Shown here piece by piece: positions 21,604 through 34,163 of a stretch of DNA of 64,000 nucleotides. The notes beneath the pieces are model-generated. The model was not told the DNA's origin. It did no database searches and saw only the letters and a program-made list of their open reading frames with translations. Numbering within the stretch: the stretch's first letter is position 1; each line of letters starts with the position of its first letter. Made by a program: the position numbers and the translations under genes. The stretch comes from Thinopyrum elongatum. Its lineage: Eukaryota > Streptophyta > Magnoliopsida > Poales > Poaceae. The DNA lies in contig CM022303.1 of assembly GCA_011799875.1 (NCBI GenBank), forward strand, positions 298,976,362 to 299,040,361. Direction: 5' to 3'.

Positions 21604-22900
21604 CACTACAAAAAAAAAAACCACTTCCGTGATGATACGTGTTTGTCACAGTAGATCACGTTTTCTGTCATGCATGTACATCCATGACGATTTTATGACA
21701 GAATCAAGATAGTCATACCTGTGCTGTCGTAGAAGTGTTCCATGACAATACCAAAATTATCATCATGGAAGTGTCCACTTCCATGACGATAAATGGCGCG
21801 TCATGGAAGTTCTTTCGTCAAGGGTAACCGACATGTGGCATCCACCGTAACGGGTCGCCATTAAGCTATCGGGTTCCGGTTTGGATCCGATAACCCGTTA
21901 ACAGCTGGGACCAATGAGGATTTTCCATGTGTAAAATTATCATTGGCTATAGCAACCACGTGTCAGCACCGCGAAAGGACAGATGTCAACCGCCCAATGG
22001 ACAAGAGGCACCTATGATACGTCGACACGTGGAAAGGCCCAACAGCGGCCCATTTAGGTTAAAAAGGCTGGCCCGGTCAAAATTAGCGGGCTGGCCCATT
22101 AACGGCCTGCTTGTAGACGACCCATTCGTAGTTAAGGCCCGTACGACTAGTGTCAAATCCGCCCATCAACGGCCTGTTCTAGACTTGTCATCATCGCGGC
22201 CCATGGTCACTTCTGGCCCGTTAACAGTCCGCTAAGTATTTGGGCTGAATTACGGCCTGGTGTGTTTCCGGCCTGTTAAAGGTCCTGCTTCATTTGGGCC
22301 CATTTATTGGCCATTGAAACTTTGGGCCCATAAACGATCGTGAATGATTTGGGTCATATTCGGCCATGTCTGACATTTGGCCTGTTAGAGGCTCACTGTA
22401 GATTTGGGCCACTTCCAGCCTGTTTTGATTTTCAGCCTGTTAACATTGGACGAAATCCATGGGCCATATGTGGCCCAACGTCACATCGGGCCTATTAACG
22501 GCCCATATAAAACTGATACTAATCAAGCCCGACCGAACTTCCGGCCTGGTAAAGGCCCGTGTAGTAGGTCGGCGCATTTACGGCCCGTCTGAATTTCGGC
22601 ATGTGAACGATCCGCATTGTAAATGGGCCACCACGAGCTGAGATACATTTCGGCCTGCTAATGACCAGTGGGTTATTTGGCACAATCAGGGCCCAATCTC
22701 ACTTTTGGCCTATTAAAGGCCCATGTTATTTATGGGCTCGAGATATTTACACATGTTAACGGCCTGTTGCTACTGAGGGCCCAAATTATGTTTAGGCCTG
22801 TTAAAGGCCCACTGTGGGCACATGCCTACCAAAAATAAGAAAGCTTATGCAAATTTAGGCCCAGATCGTTTTTAGCCCAATTGGAATTGTATGCCCGACG
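21604..22900. repeat. CACTA left terminal and subterminal repeat region
   Basis: After the terminal CACTACAAA, about ten variants of GGCC(T/C)(G/A)TTAA(A/C)GGCC lie between 22085 and 22820, a near-palindromic word at irregular 40-90 bp spacing. In En/Spm elements such subterminal repeats are the binding sites of TNPA, which matches the TNPA-type gene next door. Confidence 0.65.
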
Positions 22901-23144
22901 AATGTTGGCACGTTGGGCTCCTACAAAGCTTTTGGCCGAATACATTACTAAGATAAACCTACACTATACAAAAATAGCGTCGTAATTTCTACAGCCTTTG
23001 GCAGCACGATAAATGATGTATCACAACAAAATAAATTCCAGCCATACAACAAAAGGCATGTTGGCATAAAGTTTAGAGTTCTTGCAGATAAAAGCACCAT
23101 TAGATGTATAGAAGCACAAATCATTTGACCTGAGTGCTAATGTT

Positions 23145-25413
23145 TTAGGATGTAGAATCTGATGAAGCAGCATGATCTTCCCCTTTTTTCTGCCATTGCT
23201 CTTGAACAACGAAGCAAATGTCTGATAGTCTGGTTTCAAAACCATTCATATCTTGACAACATTTGTCAACCACTATTCTTGTTTCCGAAATGACCTCCAT
23301 TAGGGATTGGACTTATATCTGGAGCACAGATATATCACTATGTCTAGCCAGAAGATTTTGGTCAGTAGGCGATTTGGACGAGGTTACCTTGACAACCAAC
23401 CCAGAATTACGCAGGAAGGTGCTTTTTGCACTGTTAGTGGAGAGATACTGACGCACTGCAGCAAGAGGTGACATTGTGCCTGTGGTAGCCTCGTCACCTT
23501 CAGGTGGTTGTGGCTGTTCAATCATTTGTTCCATAGCTTGCTGAAAGTTTGAACTTGTAGATTAGTGTACCAGATAAGTTAATATTGAGACAAAAACAAA
23601 CAAAGTAGGTTTCATGTTTATACATAGCTTATTTTGGTGAACTACTGTAATACATTAGCATGTATTGTAGTGCCAACTACATAATAAAATCACTTTCGGA
23701 ACAAATGTCCATGTAGCATGCCTACTATATTGTCTATTTCCTCACATTCGTTGACATCTAAGGATAAAGAGACATGGTTTAAAGTAGGATGAACATAGTA
23801 TGACATCATTCATATCATGGGCAAACAGATATCAAACAAACAGGCTATTGTATCATTATGTGGGCACGTGAACATCACAACTAGATTATAGATTAAGACC
23901 AAAAGAATATCCTTCCTCTCTTTTAAACCGTGTAAGGTGAAATGATACATTAAGACAACTGTGTATAAAAGTGAACAGAGTAACTGACATTGGCTGCAAA
24001 CCAAGCAGTTAAATGAACACATCACAGTAACAAGCAGTTCAAAGGCAGGAGGAGTAAGGACTTACAATAGCGGCTTGAACTGGTGTGCTTATGCCCTTCA
24101 TCTTGCTGGTGTGGCAATCCTTGAAGATTTGCACTGCATTCGGTTCAGGTTCTTTTTGGTCCGCACGGGCTTTCCTTTGTATTTGGAACAAGTCAATATA
24201 GATACGATAATATGGCACAGAAAAAAGAAGGAACTAGCAGCTATTTACAAGAGCCTCGCAGTGTGCAATATAGCTACGAGATCCTGTTGTCTTTTGGAAT
24301 TTCACTTTAGAACGATTGGTCTTGTTCTTCAAACAGTTAGCCTAGAAGAAGATACACTTGTAAGGCACATACGTAAATACAAGTTCAATATGTGACCTGA
24401 TCAAATACATATACCCTACCTGATACTTTGGATCAGACCAGTGTTTAACAAGGGCTGTCCAGTCTTCATCTGTAATATATTCCACTGGAGATGTTTGGGC
24501 GATTTCATTGTTAGCCTTGCCTTCAAAGTGAGTTTTTCTAAGGTGATACCGATACTGTCGCAGAGCAGACTAAAAAACATGAGTGCATGCTTGTTTAGTT
24601 GCATCATCTTTCGGATCCAACTTGAACCACATCTGTTGAAAAAATAATGCGAGTCTTATTAGGAGGAAGCTAGAAAGTATGGGACAGAGCAAGACAATAT
24701 TACAAATTGCGATGAATAACATTACTTACGGATAAATGGTCAAGGAAGGTGTTAAACTGGGTATCGTCTTTCTCATTCCTGTACTGGATCCACGTTGGGA
24801 GGATAAGTGCATGACACCTAATGGCAACGGCTGCCTCTGATACTAACTTGGCTGACTCTGTAGCATCACGTTGCCTTTTTAAACCTACCTCAAAATGGAT
24901 CTCCATTCTTCCTCCATTAGATTTTGTTAATCTGTCAAGCATTATCCCTGATTTCTGTTTCTGCTTGCACCGTGGTGCTAGTTCTACAACGAATATGGAA
25001 AGTGTTAGTGCACATCAAACTGTGAGAGTACATATAAAGGAGCATGCAACTGCAACTTGACTCGGTCAGGTACCATCTTGGTGTTGATGCTCATGAGGTT
25101 CATATGATCTTGCCAAGTCCTGTTGTGTCAGCAGTGCTTCGGAAGTAGTGTTAGGTGTGAAGGCAGCTTGGGAACAGGCCAGTTGCGGAGCAAATGAATG
25201 AGTAACTCGTTAAGATGCCAGTACAGTTGAAGGGGATGCTGCAGCTGGTGGAGCATGTGATACTGTGTTTGTAGATTTAGCCGGTGGACTTGGACCTTCT
25301 ACTACACTATAAGTACTAGCAGAATCTCGAGGGCAGATCCTTTTTCGTTGCACCCGACGAGTAACACCATTCCCTACTATATTCTTTTCCTTGCTCTTTT
25401 TTGACTTTGCCAT
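23145..25413 (-). pseudogene. Transposase_24 (TNPA-like, Ptta/En/Spm) gene, broken
   Basis: Candidate exons, right to left: 25074-25413 (start MAKSKKSKEKN), 24730-24983, 24420-24632, 24249-24341, 24066-24174 and 23145-23540, most with GT/AG borders. Recognisable pieces are RQYRYHLRKTHFEGKANNEI, DEDWTALVKHWSDPKYQ, NRSKVKFQKTTGSRSYIAHC and the coiled C-terminus with QAMEQMIEQPQPPEG, in the order of the plant Transposase_24 family that binds element ends. In-frame stops lie at 25210-25212 (TAA), 24570-24572 (TAG) and 23313-23315 (TAA, likely from CAA), and the 24249/24066 junction does not keep frame, so this copy should not give a full protein. Family assignment is from motif pattern only. Confidence 0.6.
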
Positions 25414-25982
25414 GTCAAGCCGTACCCACAACACAAAAGAATAAAATCGCTCTCCAGAACTCATTGATGCATGATACAGACAAGCAATACTTTGATGTAA
25501 GACAACCATATGAGGATGGAATACGGAAGAAAAACAGGACGGCGTGACATATTCACAGCTATGATGTGTAAACTAAGCAGAAGGATTTTCAAGAAAATAG
25601 ATGTAATGCAAGCTAGACACCATACGAAAGATGCAACCAATATCACTCTGCCAAGTTAAAAGTGTCTTGTCATAAGTGGCATTTCAAAAAATTAGAAGTA
25701 GTACGACCTAGAAATCAATGCAAGATGCAACCACTATCAAACTGCCATGTTAAAAGTGTCCAATCATGAGTCATTGATGCAGGATACACAACAACAGTAC
25801 TTTGATGTAAGAACATGGTATGATAGATAGATGCAGTGTATTCTAGACACAGAAAGGCATGCCATATGCACATGTATAACGTATAAACTCAGCAGCTGCA
25901 ATTTAATCAGAATAGAAGAAATACATGCTAGACAACATATGCAACATGAAACCAATTATCACACTGTCAACTTAGAGCAAGC

Positions 25983-28900
25983 ACCTGTGATGGTGGACTA
26001 GGGGAGATGAACTCATCATGTAGACTTGGGACTTCAACTGCATTAGCAGTAGCAGTGGCAAATCTAGAGAGTCTCCGTTTGCGTCGGTCCGGAGGACCAC
26101 CAACATCCCCTAACTTACTCTTTTCTTTCCCCTTTTTTGATATTGCCTTCTGAAGTCAAAACCACAAGAAGATGAATAAAATTAGCTCTGCATAACTGGT
26201 TGATGCATGATACAGATGAACACTACTTTGATGTAAGGCAAGCGCATGATAGGAGGATGGAATATATACAAAAAAACAACAGCATTGCATATTCACATGT
26301 ACGATAGGAGGATGGAATATGTATGAAAAACAGTAAGCAGAAGGCATTTCATCAAAATTAAAAGAAATGAAAGCTAGGCACCATATGAACATGCAACCAA
26401 TATCACTCTACCTGGTAAAAATTGTCTCATCGTAAGTGCCATTTCAAGAAATTAGAAGCAGTACAAGCTAGAAGACAATGCAAGATGCAACCTACATCAC
26501 ACTCCCAAGTTAAATGTGTCTTATGGGTAAGTGATTGTTGTAGGTATAAGTTGTAAGCTACACAGATGCAATTCAAAAAAATTAGAAGCAATACAAACTA
26601 GACATCATACGGAACGCAACCACATATAACAGTTCCAAGTTAGAGCAAGCACCTGTGATGGTGGAGTAGGGGAGATGTGCTCATCATCTACACAGCTACG
26701 TTGACTGTCTAGCCTTGTGTTGTCTTGCGAATCTTGTTGGGAGGATGGCGGAGTAGAATCTGTAGAGACCCTCTGTTTGAGTTGCTCCGAAGGACCACCA
26801 TCATCCACTACCTTACTAATTTCCTTCAGCTGTATTGATTTTGCATTGTGAAGTCAAACCGATAAGAAAAAGGAATAAAATTCGCTCTTCAGAACTCATT
26901 CATGCATGATACTGATGAACACTACTCGGATGAAAGGCAAACACATGATACGAGGATGGAATATGTACGAAAAACAGGACGGCGTGACATATTCACACCT
27001 ATGATGTGGTAACTAAGCAGAAGGCATTTCAACAAATTAGAAGCACTACAAGCTAGACACCATATGAAAGATGCAACAAATATCACTCTGCCAAATTCAA
27101 ACTGTCTGGCGTTTCAACAAATAAGAAGCAGTACATGCTAGAAATCATATGCAAGACGCAACCAATATCACAGTGGCGACTTAAAGGTGCCTCATCATAA
27201 GTGACTGATGCAGGATACGCAAGAACAGTAGTCTGATGTAAGAACATGGTGTGATAAGATATAGTATGTTCTAGAAATAGGAACACGTGTCATATTCATA
27301 GGCATGATGTGTAAAGTAAGCAGATGCAATTCAACAAAGTTAGAAGCAATACAAGCTAGACATCATACGCAACATGCAACCACATATAATAGTGCCAAGT
27401 TAGAGCAAACACCTGTAATGGTGGAGTAGGGGAGATGTGCTCATCATCTGCACAGCTATGTTGACTGTCTAGCCTTGCGTTGTCTTGCGAATCATGTTGG
27501 GAGGATGGCGGAGTAGAATCTGTAGAGACCCTCCGTTTCAGTTGCTCGGAAGGACCACCATCATCCAATGCCTTACCAATTTCCTTCCGCTTTATTGATT
27601 TTGCATTGTTAGGTCAAACTGACAAGAAAAAGGAATAAAATTCGCTCTTCAGAACTCATTCATGCATGATACTGACAAACACTATGATGAAAGGCAAAGT
27701 CATGATACGAGGATGGAATATGTACGAAAAACTGGACGACATGACATATTCACACCTATGATGTGGTAAATAAGTAGAAGGCACTTCAACAAATTAGAAG
27801 CACTGCAAGCTAGACACCATATGGAAGGTGCAATCAATATCACTCTGCCAAGTTAAAACTGTCTCGTCATAGGTGGCGTTCATCAAATTAGAAGCACTAC
27901 ATGCTAGAAATCATATTCAAGACGCAAACCAATATCACACTGCCAACTTAAAGGTGTCCCATCATAAGTGACTGATGCAGGATACACAAGAAGAGTAGTT
28001 TCATGTAAGAACATGGTGTGATAGACAGATATAGTATGTACCAAAAACAGGAAGGCGTGTCATATTCACATGTATAATGTGTAAGCTAAGCAGATGCAGT
28101 TTACACTAATTAGAAGCAATACAAGCTAGACACCATATGCAACATGCAACCACATATCACACTGCCAAGTTAGAGCAAGCAACTGGGATGGTGGAGTAGG
28201 GGAGCGGAGACTTGGAACTTGTAATGCACTAGCAGTACGAGGAGAATCCGTATAGATGCTCCGTTTACGTTGCTGCAGAGGACCACCATCATCGCCTTCC
28301 TTCCTCTTTTTTGATTTTGCCTTGTCAAGTCAAACCCACAAGAAAAAGGAATAAAATTTGCTCTTCAGAACTCATTGATGCATGATACTGATGAACACTA
28401 CTTTCATGTAAGGCAGCCGCATGATAGGAGGATGGAATATGTATGAAAAATAGGACGACATGACATATTGACATGTATGATGTGTAAAGTGTAAACTAAG
28501 CACAAGGTGTTTGAACTAGTTAGAAGCAATGCAAGCTAGATACCATATGAAAGATGAAACCAATATCACTCTGCCAAATTAAAAGGGTGGCCTCATAAAT
28601 GTATTTGACCAAATTAGAAGCAATACATGGCAACAGGCTAGAAATAATATGCAATATGCAATGAATAAAGGTGTCTCATCGTAAGTGATTGATGCAGGAT
28701 ACAGAAGAGAGGTAGTTTCATGTAAGAACATGGTTAACAGATAGATGTAGTATGTACCAAAAATAGGAAGACATGTCATATTCGCAGGTATAATGTGTAA
28801 ACTAAGCAGATGCAATTTACCCTAATTAGAAGCATTACAAGCTAGACACCATATACAACATGCAACCACATATCACACTGCGAAGTTAGAGCAAGCACCT

Positions 28901-30430
28901 GCGATGGTGGTGTAGGGGAAATGCGGTCTTCAAGTACAGAGCTACGTTCAATATCTTCATTTAGACTTGTTGTTTCTTGAGAATCATGTGGGAAGGATGA
29001 AACTGCACTCTTTATAAGGGTAGCGCATCTCATACTAACCCACGGGGGTGATTGCCTCATCATAAGTGATAGATGCAGGATACACGAGAACAGTAGTCTG
29101 ATGTAAGAACATGGTGTGATAGGCAGATGTAGTATGTACCAAAAATAGGAAGGCGTGTCATATTCACATGTATAATGTGTAAGCTAAGGAGATGCAATTT
29201 AACAAGTTAAGATCAATACAAGCTAGGCACCATATGAAACATGCAACCAGATATCACACTGCCATGTTAGAGCAAGCACTTGGGGTTGTGGAGTAGGGGA
29301 GATGAGATTTGGAACTTGCACTGCAGTAGGAGTAGCAGGAGAATGTGCAGAGATCATCTGTTTCGGTTGCTCCAGAGGACCACCATCATTCCGTGCGTTC
29401 ATCCTTTTAGATTTTGCCTTGTCAAGTAAGCACACAAGAAAAAGGAATGAAATTCGCTCTTCCAAATTCGTTGATGCATGATACTGACGAACACAACTTT
29501 TATGTAAGGCAACCACATTGTAGGAGGATGGGATATGTACGGAAAATGCTAAGCAGAAGGTATTTCAACAAATTGGAAGCAATGCAAGCTAGACACCATA
29601 TGAAAGATCCAACCAAAATCACTCTACCAAGTTAGAAGTGTCTCATTATAAGTGGCATTTCAACAAATTAGAGGCAATACAGGTTTGAAATGATATGCAA
29701 GATGCAACCAATATTACACTGTCAATTTGAAGGTGTCTCGTCAGAAGTGATTGATGAGGAATACACAAAAAAAGTAGTTTGATGTAAGAACATGATTAAT
29801 AGAAAGACGTAGTATGTACCAAAAACAAGAAGGCATGACATATTCACAGGTATAATGTGTTAACTAAGCAGATGCAATTTACCCTAATTAGAAGCATTAC
29901 AAGGTAGACACCATATGCAACATGCAACCACATATCACATTGCCAAGTAAGAGCAAGCACCTGCGATGGTGGTGTAGGGGAATTGCGGTCATCAACTAGA
30001 GAGCTACATTGACTATCTTCATTTAGCCGTGTTGTTTCTTGAGAATCATGTGGGGAGGATGACACTGCACTCTTTAAAAGAGTAGCGCGTCTCACAGTAA
30101 CCCACTGGGGTGACTGTCTCATCATAAGTGATTGATGAGGGATACACAAGAGCATTAGTTTGATGTAAGAACATGGTTAATAGACATATGTAGTATGTAT
30201 CAAAAACAAGAAGGCATGTCATTATCAAAGGTATAATGTGTAAAGTAAGCAGATGCAATTTAACTAAATTGGAAGCAATACAATCTAGACACCATATGCA
30301 ACATGCAACCACATTTGACAGCGTGAAGTTAAAGCAAGCACCTAGGATGGTTGTGTGTGGCAATTGAGATCACCAACTGCAGAGCTACGTTTACTGTCTC
30401 CATCTGCCGACACTACGCCCTTAAGAGTGC
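25983..30430 (-). repeat. Tandem array of first-exon/intron units of the TNPA-like gene (eight further copies)
   Basis: The donor region TTAGAGCAAGCACCTG recurs near 25975, 26641, 27401, 28169, 28886, 29267, 29948 and 30329; spacings are about 666, 760, 768, 717, 381, 681 and 381. Each copy reads on the minus strand as a short exon-like frame with DGGP-x-EQ-x-K, an S/T/D-rich middle with DSQ, and HISPTPPSQ before a GTGCTTGC donor (examples 26605-26808, 27356-27568, 29223-29516). Intron words such as TTGATGCATGATAC and TAGAAGCAATACAAGCTAG recur with the same order, so the whole exon-plus-intron unit was duplicated. Only the copy at about 26150 keeps a clear TTCAG acceptor. The last units alternate 381 and 681 bp, a higher-order period. 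Confidence 0.7.
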
Positions 30431-30507
30431 TGAAATGCTTAGTGCTTATCTTTGAATTACACTGGAGCGACTTCTACCTTTTCTTTTGTGCATTCATCAA
30501 CAATGCG

Positions 30508-30969
30508 TCAGAGTCTGAAATACCCATGCATAAAAAAACAATTGTGTGAGTATGTGTGAAGTGTGTGCACAAGTAGTACATTGTAAAAGTAGTAGATAGT
30601 AGGTGGGTGAGAAATAAATGACGGGAGACATATGATAGCTCTACAACATGCATGGCACACGAAATTAGATTCTAGGATTTTGAAATATGAGCACAGGGAT
30701 GGCTGGGAAATGCAGATACTCCTCCAGCAAACCACAAGGTGTGGTCCTATGAAAATAACAGTCGACTGAAAACAAATAGGCCAGTCCATTTTTTCTGCAT
30801 CGTCCGATGTACAAAGAACGGGCAGATCGCCTTCATCTACCTCCAGCCAGTCAGTGTTGACGACCTTCCTTGAAACGCCAGCGACCACCGGCCCAGTCCC
30901 CTGCCTCCGCCTTCCCCTCGACCTCACCGCACTGCCGTGCTTGGCACCGCCCCCCGGCCATCCCTTCAA
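30508..30969 (-). CDS. Hypothetical ORF, possible 5' exon of the CACTA gene
   Basis: A 153-codon minus-strand frame starting MKGWPGGGAKHG; the first ~90 residues (VNTDWLEVDEGDLPVLCTSD, later DWPICFQSTVIFIGPH) look like globular protein, the tail does not. I do not recognise the family. Its place just upstream of the exon array, on the same strand, suggests a 5' exon of the transposon gene. A GC-rich plus-strand frame opposite (30854-31084) is taken as a shadow. Confidence 0.35.
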   Translation of the reverse strand: MKGWPGGGAKHGSAVRSRGRRRQGTGPVVAGVSRKVVNTDWLEVDEGDLPVLCTSDDAEKMDWPICFQSTVIFIGPHLVVCWRSICISQPSLCSYFKILESNFVCHACCRAIICLPSFISHPPTIYYFYNVLLVHTLHTYSHNCFFMHGYFRL

Positions 30970-31231
30970 ACCCCATCGACGTCCAGATCAGGCGCAAGCA
31001 GCTCTTGCGCCCCACACCCCTATGATAGACACCGATGCGCCGCTTCCCCGGCGAACAGGCGGACTAGGTGCTCCGCGCGCCTAAGCGGGTGCTGCTTCTT
31101 TTAATTGCAAATCAACTGACCCTGAATTGAAATCCAGACGGGTGACTGACCTCTAGCTAAGGTGAAATAGTAAATGGGAGGAAACCTTGTGCATTTAGTA
31201 TCGCGAAGAAGGTGCAGTAAGAAGCGCTCAA

Positions 31232-31891
31232 CTAGTTTCTTTCGTGGGATGAATACGGTGTGAGCAGAGACGTAAGATTTGCATGACTAAGGGAAGAGGA
31301 GTACCTCTTTCTGCTCACAGTGCTGTGTCCTCCTTCTGTTTTTCCAACGATCTTCTTGTGGTTCGCTGGAAACGAGAAGTTGTGGAGGACGGTGGAGCCA
31401 TGGACGAACCCATGGCCAAGTTGTTGATTGTGGTGCGGTGGCCGTCTGTCAGCGGCGGGGAACCAGATCCGAGGCGGCGAACGACGGCGTAGCGAGAACA
31501 GCTCCGGTGCAGTGGATGGTTGCGACAGTGGAGTGACAGTGGTGAGGCGCAGGACGGCATGGTCGAAGTGGTTCTGGTACAGCGCACGTCGGCGTCGGCG
31601 TCGTGGAGGCAGCTCTGCCTCGGCTTCAGCTGCTAAGTCCTTGAGGGCGTTGCGGTTGCGGTTGCGTTGGACGACAATGTTGGGGTACCGGCTCCGACGT
31701 GATGGAGGAGGGCGGTGGTGGATTGGGCGCGATGGGGTGGAGGATGGAGGAGGCTGGGGTTTCGCGGCTGGTGGAGAGGGCGTTTTGGCGCCCACGGAGT
31801 ATGAATGGGGAAACGGAGGGAGGGGGAACAATGTTTCGGTTTGGGACACGCTTGTTTGAAATTTGGGGAAAGTTACAAACTTTGCCCCCAT
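31232..31891 (-). CDS. Hypothetical Pro/Arg-rich ORF, likely 5' UTR or first-exon region
   Basis: A 219-codon minus-strand frame, GC-rich, with KDLAAEAEAELPPRRRRRRA and many PPP runs, and a possible donor (AGAAAGAG|GTACTCC) near 31302. Competing frames 31315-31587 (minus) and 31428-31859 (plus) are as long as chance allows in this composition. No domain is recognised. Confidence 0.25.
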   Translation of the reverse strand: MGAKFVTFPKFQTSVSQTETLFPLPPFPHSYSVGAKTPSPPAAKPQPPPSSTPSRPIHHRPPPSRRSRYPNIVVQRNRNRNALKDLAAEAEAELPPRRRRRRALYQNHFDHAVLRLTTVTPLSQPSTAPELFSLRRRSPPRIWFPAADRRPPHHNQQLGHGFVHGSTVLHNFSFPANHKKIVGKTEGGHSTVSRKRYSSSLSHANLTSLLTPYSSHERN

Positions 31892-32130
31892 CTAAAATTT
31901 CGGACATATTGCGGGTCGGGGGTAAGACAGTAATCTCAGGTGTCCCAAATGGTGGGCGGGATAGATTTCGGTCGAGCGCATGGGTGTTTAGGTGCCCACG
32001 GTGTATGAATGCTTCTCGGAGGCGGTTGAGACTGGCGTCTTGGTGAAGTTACAAACCTAGCCTGGTTTAGACCTTTGGACATCGGGCCGATAGGCTACAT
32101 GGTTCAGAGTCAGGATATTAATTTCCTACC
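31788..32130. repeat. Diverged tandem duplication, about 190-bp unit
   Basis: GCCCACGGAGTATGAATG (about 31790) and GCCCACGGTGTATGAATG (about 31995) are each followed at similar distance by GAAGTTACAAAC and TTTCGGACAT/TTTGGACATCGGG. The copies differ by many indels. Confidence 0.5.
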
Positions 32131-32880
32131 ACCAAACATTAGTCTCGCACAGTTTTGGGAGACCAGATGCTTATTTGGTGCTTCGTTCAATATTTGGGAG
32201 CAGAAGCATTAACGTTTACAGTTCTCTTGAATTGAACTTTCAGGATTTGTCAAACTTCACAAATCTTGACTCTTGAAAATCCTAAAACTATGATTATTTT
32301 GGAATGGAGGGGGTACATTTGCATATACATTGTAGACGAGTATATATTAAAAAATATGCAACTTACCTTAATTCATGCATGGTTCTAGATATAATCTCCT
32401 TGGTTGCAAAAAAATAGTTAGACATGCGTATGAATATATAGCATGTTCAAACGCACAACAAAGATTGATTTCCCCTTTTAGATCTGATTTACAAATGCCA
32501 TTATCTCGAATTCAAATAGATGAATGCACTTCCTATGAATTTGAATCTTTGAAACCCCTTTATGTTGAATTCAACATGTATTCTATTTCGTAGCTAGCAA
32601 TTTGGAATGTATCCATGTAAGTGACAAATGTATAAAGTGCTTGACACTAACAACATGGAGTGAACTAATTAATGTTTATATATGAATTACAAAAGCCATG
32701 CATTGTCTGGATTTCAAACCACTCTCACTCTATGGATCGATAATATGAAATAAACCCATGCACATGCTCAAATTCAATAGAGTATGGGTGTCTGATAGAC
32801 CAATGTTCGTTCATATGCAAATTGCAAAATTCATGATCTCATCCAAAAAATAATGCCATTTATATTTTAATTTAATGCGT
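32131..32880. other. Intergenic, no gene seen; Stowaway end remnant
   Basis: AT-rich sequence. TTATTTTGGAATGGAGGGGG at about 32294-32313 looks like one terminus of a Stowaway MITE whose other end is missing. Confidence 0.5.
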
Positions 32881-32894
32881 AGAGCCACCTTTTA

Positions 32895-33240
32895 CACGTA
32901 GATGCACTATGCCTCTGTCCGTTCTCACACACGCGCTATATATCTCTCTATCTTACGCATAAGTGCACACACTTTATATACATCGGCATTTCTCTCTCAC
33001 ACATGCTCACACTCTCTCCCGGGGTGTCTCATGCACACACTCTCTATATATCTCCCTCTCTCTTTCTTACTACTATGTACCACTCTTTTCACTAATCTCA
33101 GTTAGAAAACACTATTTCTCTCACATGCATATATACACACGCACGGTCTCTACTGGCCCTCTATAGGCGCATATATGTGCCTACGTGTCTCCCGCATGCA
33201 CATTATCTTTAGGCCCCTCTCGCACACATTGCCCCCCCAC
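32895..33240. repeat. CT/CA-rich simple-sequence tract
   Basis: Runs of TCTCACACA, CTCTCTATATATCTC and CACACAC. Plus-strand ORFs (32902-33105 and 32963-33166) are a by-product of the repeat. A similar composition returns at 33840-33960 and 54890-55200. Confidence 0.65.
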
Positions 33241-33249
33241 CTATCTCTT

Positions 33250-33720
33250 ACTAGTTTGCAGATATGATTCCATCAGATCATTCGGTAGGATATCCCTGAC
33301 TGTTAGGCTGGATGGTAATACAAGGCAAAGTTTTACCCAAGTCCGGGCCCTTGCAGTTGAGGAAAAAGCCTACTCCTGGTACTGTATATTTGTGATAGGG
33401 CTGTGTACAAAGTACACGCGAATACCAGGCATTGTGCGTGTGTGTATACTATCAACGAACTATCCGCCGGGCTTATATAACATACTCGGGGCCTAGGGTT
33501 ACAAATCATATATAGTAGGCTTATCATCAGTGGGGATAGAGTCCTCCACGACTCTGGTAGCTTCGTCTTGTACGCCGAGTCCTCCACATGGGTCTTCGTA
33601 TAACGCTTCTCGGTCCAAACTATGTGGCGCAGGATGGAACCGACCCATGAGTCCTCACGTCAACCCACCACAACTAGAAATGATGTGCCCACCACACCTC
33701 ACACACAATCGACCACTAAG
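33250..33720. repeat. Decayed LTR-like remnant
   Basis: TTTTACCCAAGTCCGGGCCC and a following GGGCTTATATAA (about 33470) recall the promoter part of gypsy LTRs, but no TG/CA ends or duplications are visible. Confidence 0.35.
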
Positions 33721-34163
33721 AAAATAAGCATATACAATAGTACAAAGTTATACATGAAGGTTAATTGCATGGTGCATCCAATAATATTTGTTCCGCATTG
33801 TGAATGTTTATATTTTCTCCTAAAATATTAGTCACGGGAAAGAGAAACGAAGGGCATATCTCTCTTTGTCTCCACCACACACCCCCTCTCTCTACACCAC
33901 TTTCACGTATGCACACAAACTATCTCTCGGCCCTCTAAAAGTATGCCCCTGACACATTCACGCGTGACGGTCACTGTATTTCAAGCGAAAGCACTATTCG
34001 GTCACTAGACTTCAGAATATGCTCATTACGGTCACCGTATACATTCTCGTGATGATCATACGGTATCTAGCTCATGGTATGTCTCCGTATTTTGTTGATG
34101 ACACTGACGGACATTGTATTTGATGCATGCTCCGTATTTTATTGACGACACTTACGGTCATTG
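33721..34163. other. Intergenic, repeats of a TACGGTCAC word
   Basis: ACGGTCACTGTATTTCAAGC and related sequence recur with different spacing and continue after the hAT element at 34765, showing one repetitive host sequence into which the small elements were inserted. Confidence 0.5.

Larger units (their letters stand above)
21604..31900 (-). mobile_element. CACTA (En/Spm) element carrying a TNPA-type gene; right end not found
   Basis: The left end CACTACAAAAAAAAAAACC at 21604 follows TAG and is succeeded by the TGTCATGG/CCATGACA words and GGCC-TTAA subterminal repeats typical of a wheat CACTA terminus. The interior holds a minus-strand Transposase_24-like pseudogene (23145-25413) and a tandem array of its first-exon unit up to about 30.4 kb. 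No TNPD/TNP2 transposase is seen and no reverse-complement CACTA end was found to the right, so the element is non-autonomous or truncated; the right limit given is only where related sequence seems to stop. Confidence 0.6.

Noticed and set aside
25975..30430. CRISPR-like or satellite array
   Set aside because: Units are hundreds of bases long with exon and intron character; not short repeats with spacers.
31428..31859. 143-codon plus-strand ORF
   Set aside because: Opposite strand to the transposon gene, Gly/Arg-rich, in a GC-rich stretch where three frames are open at once.
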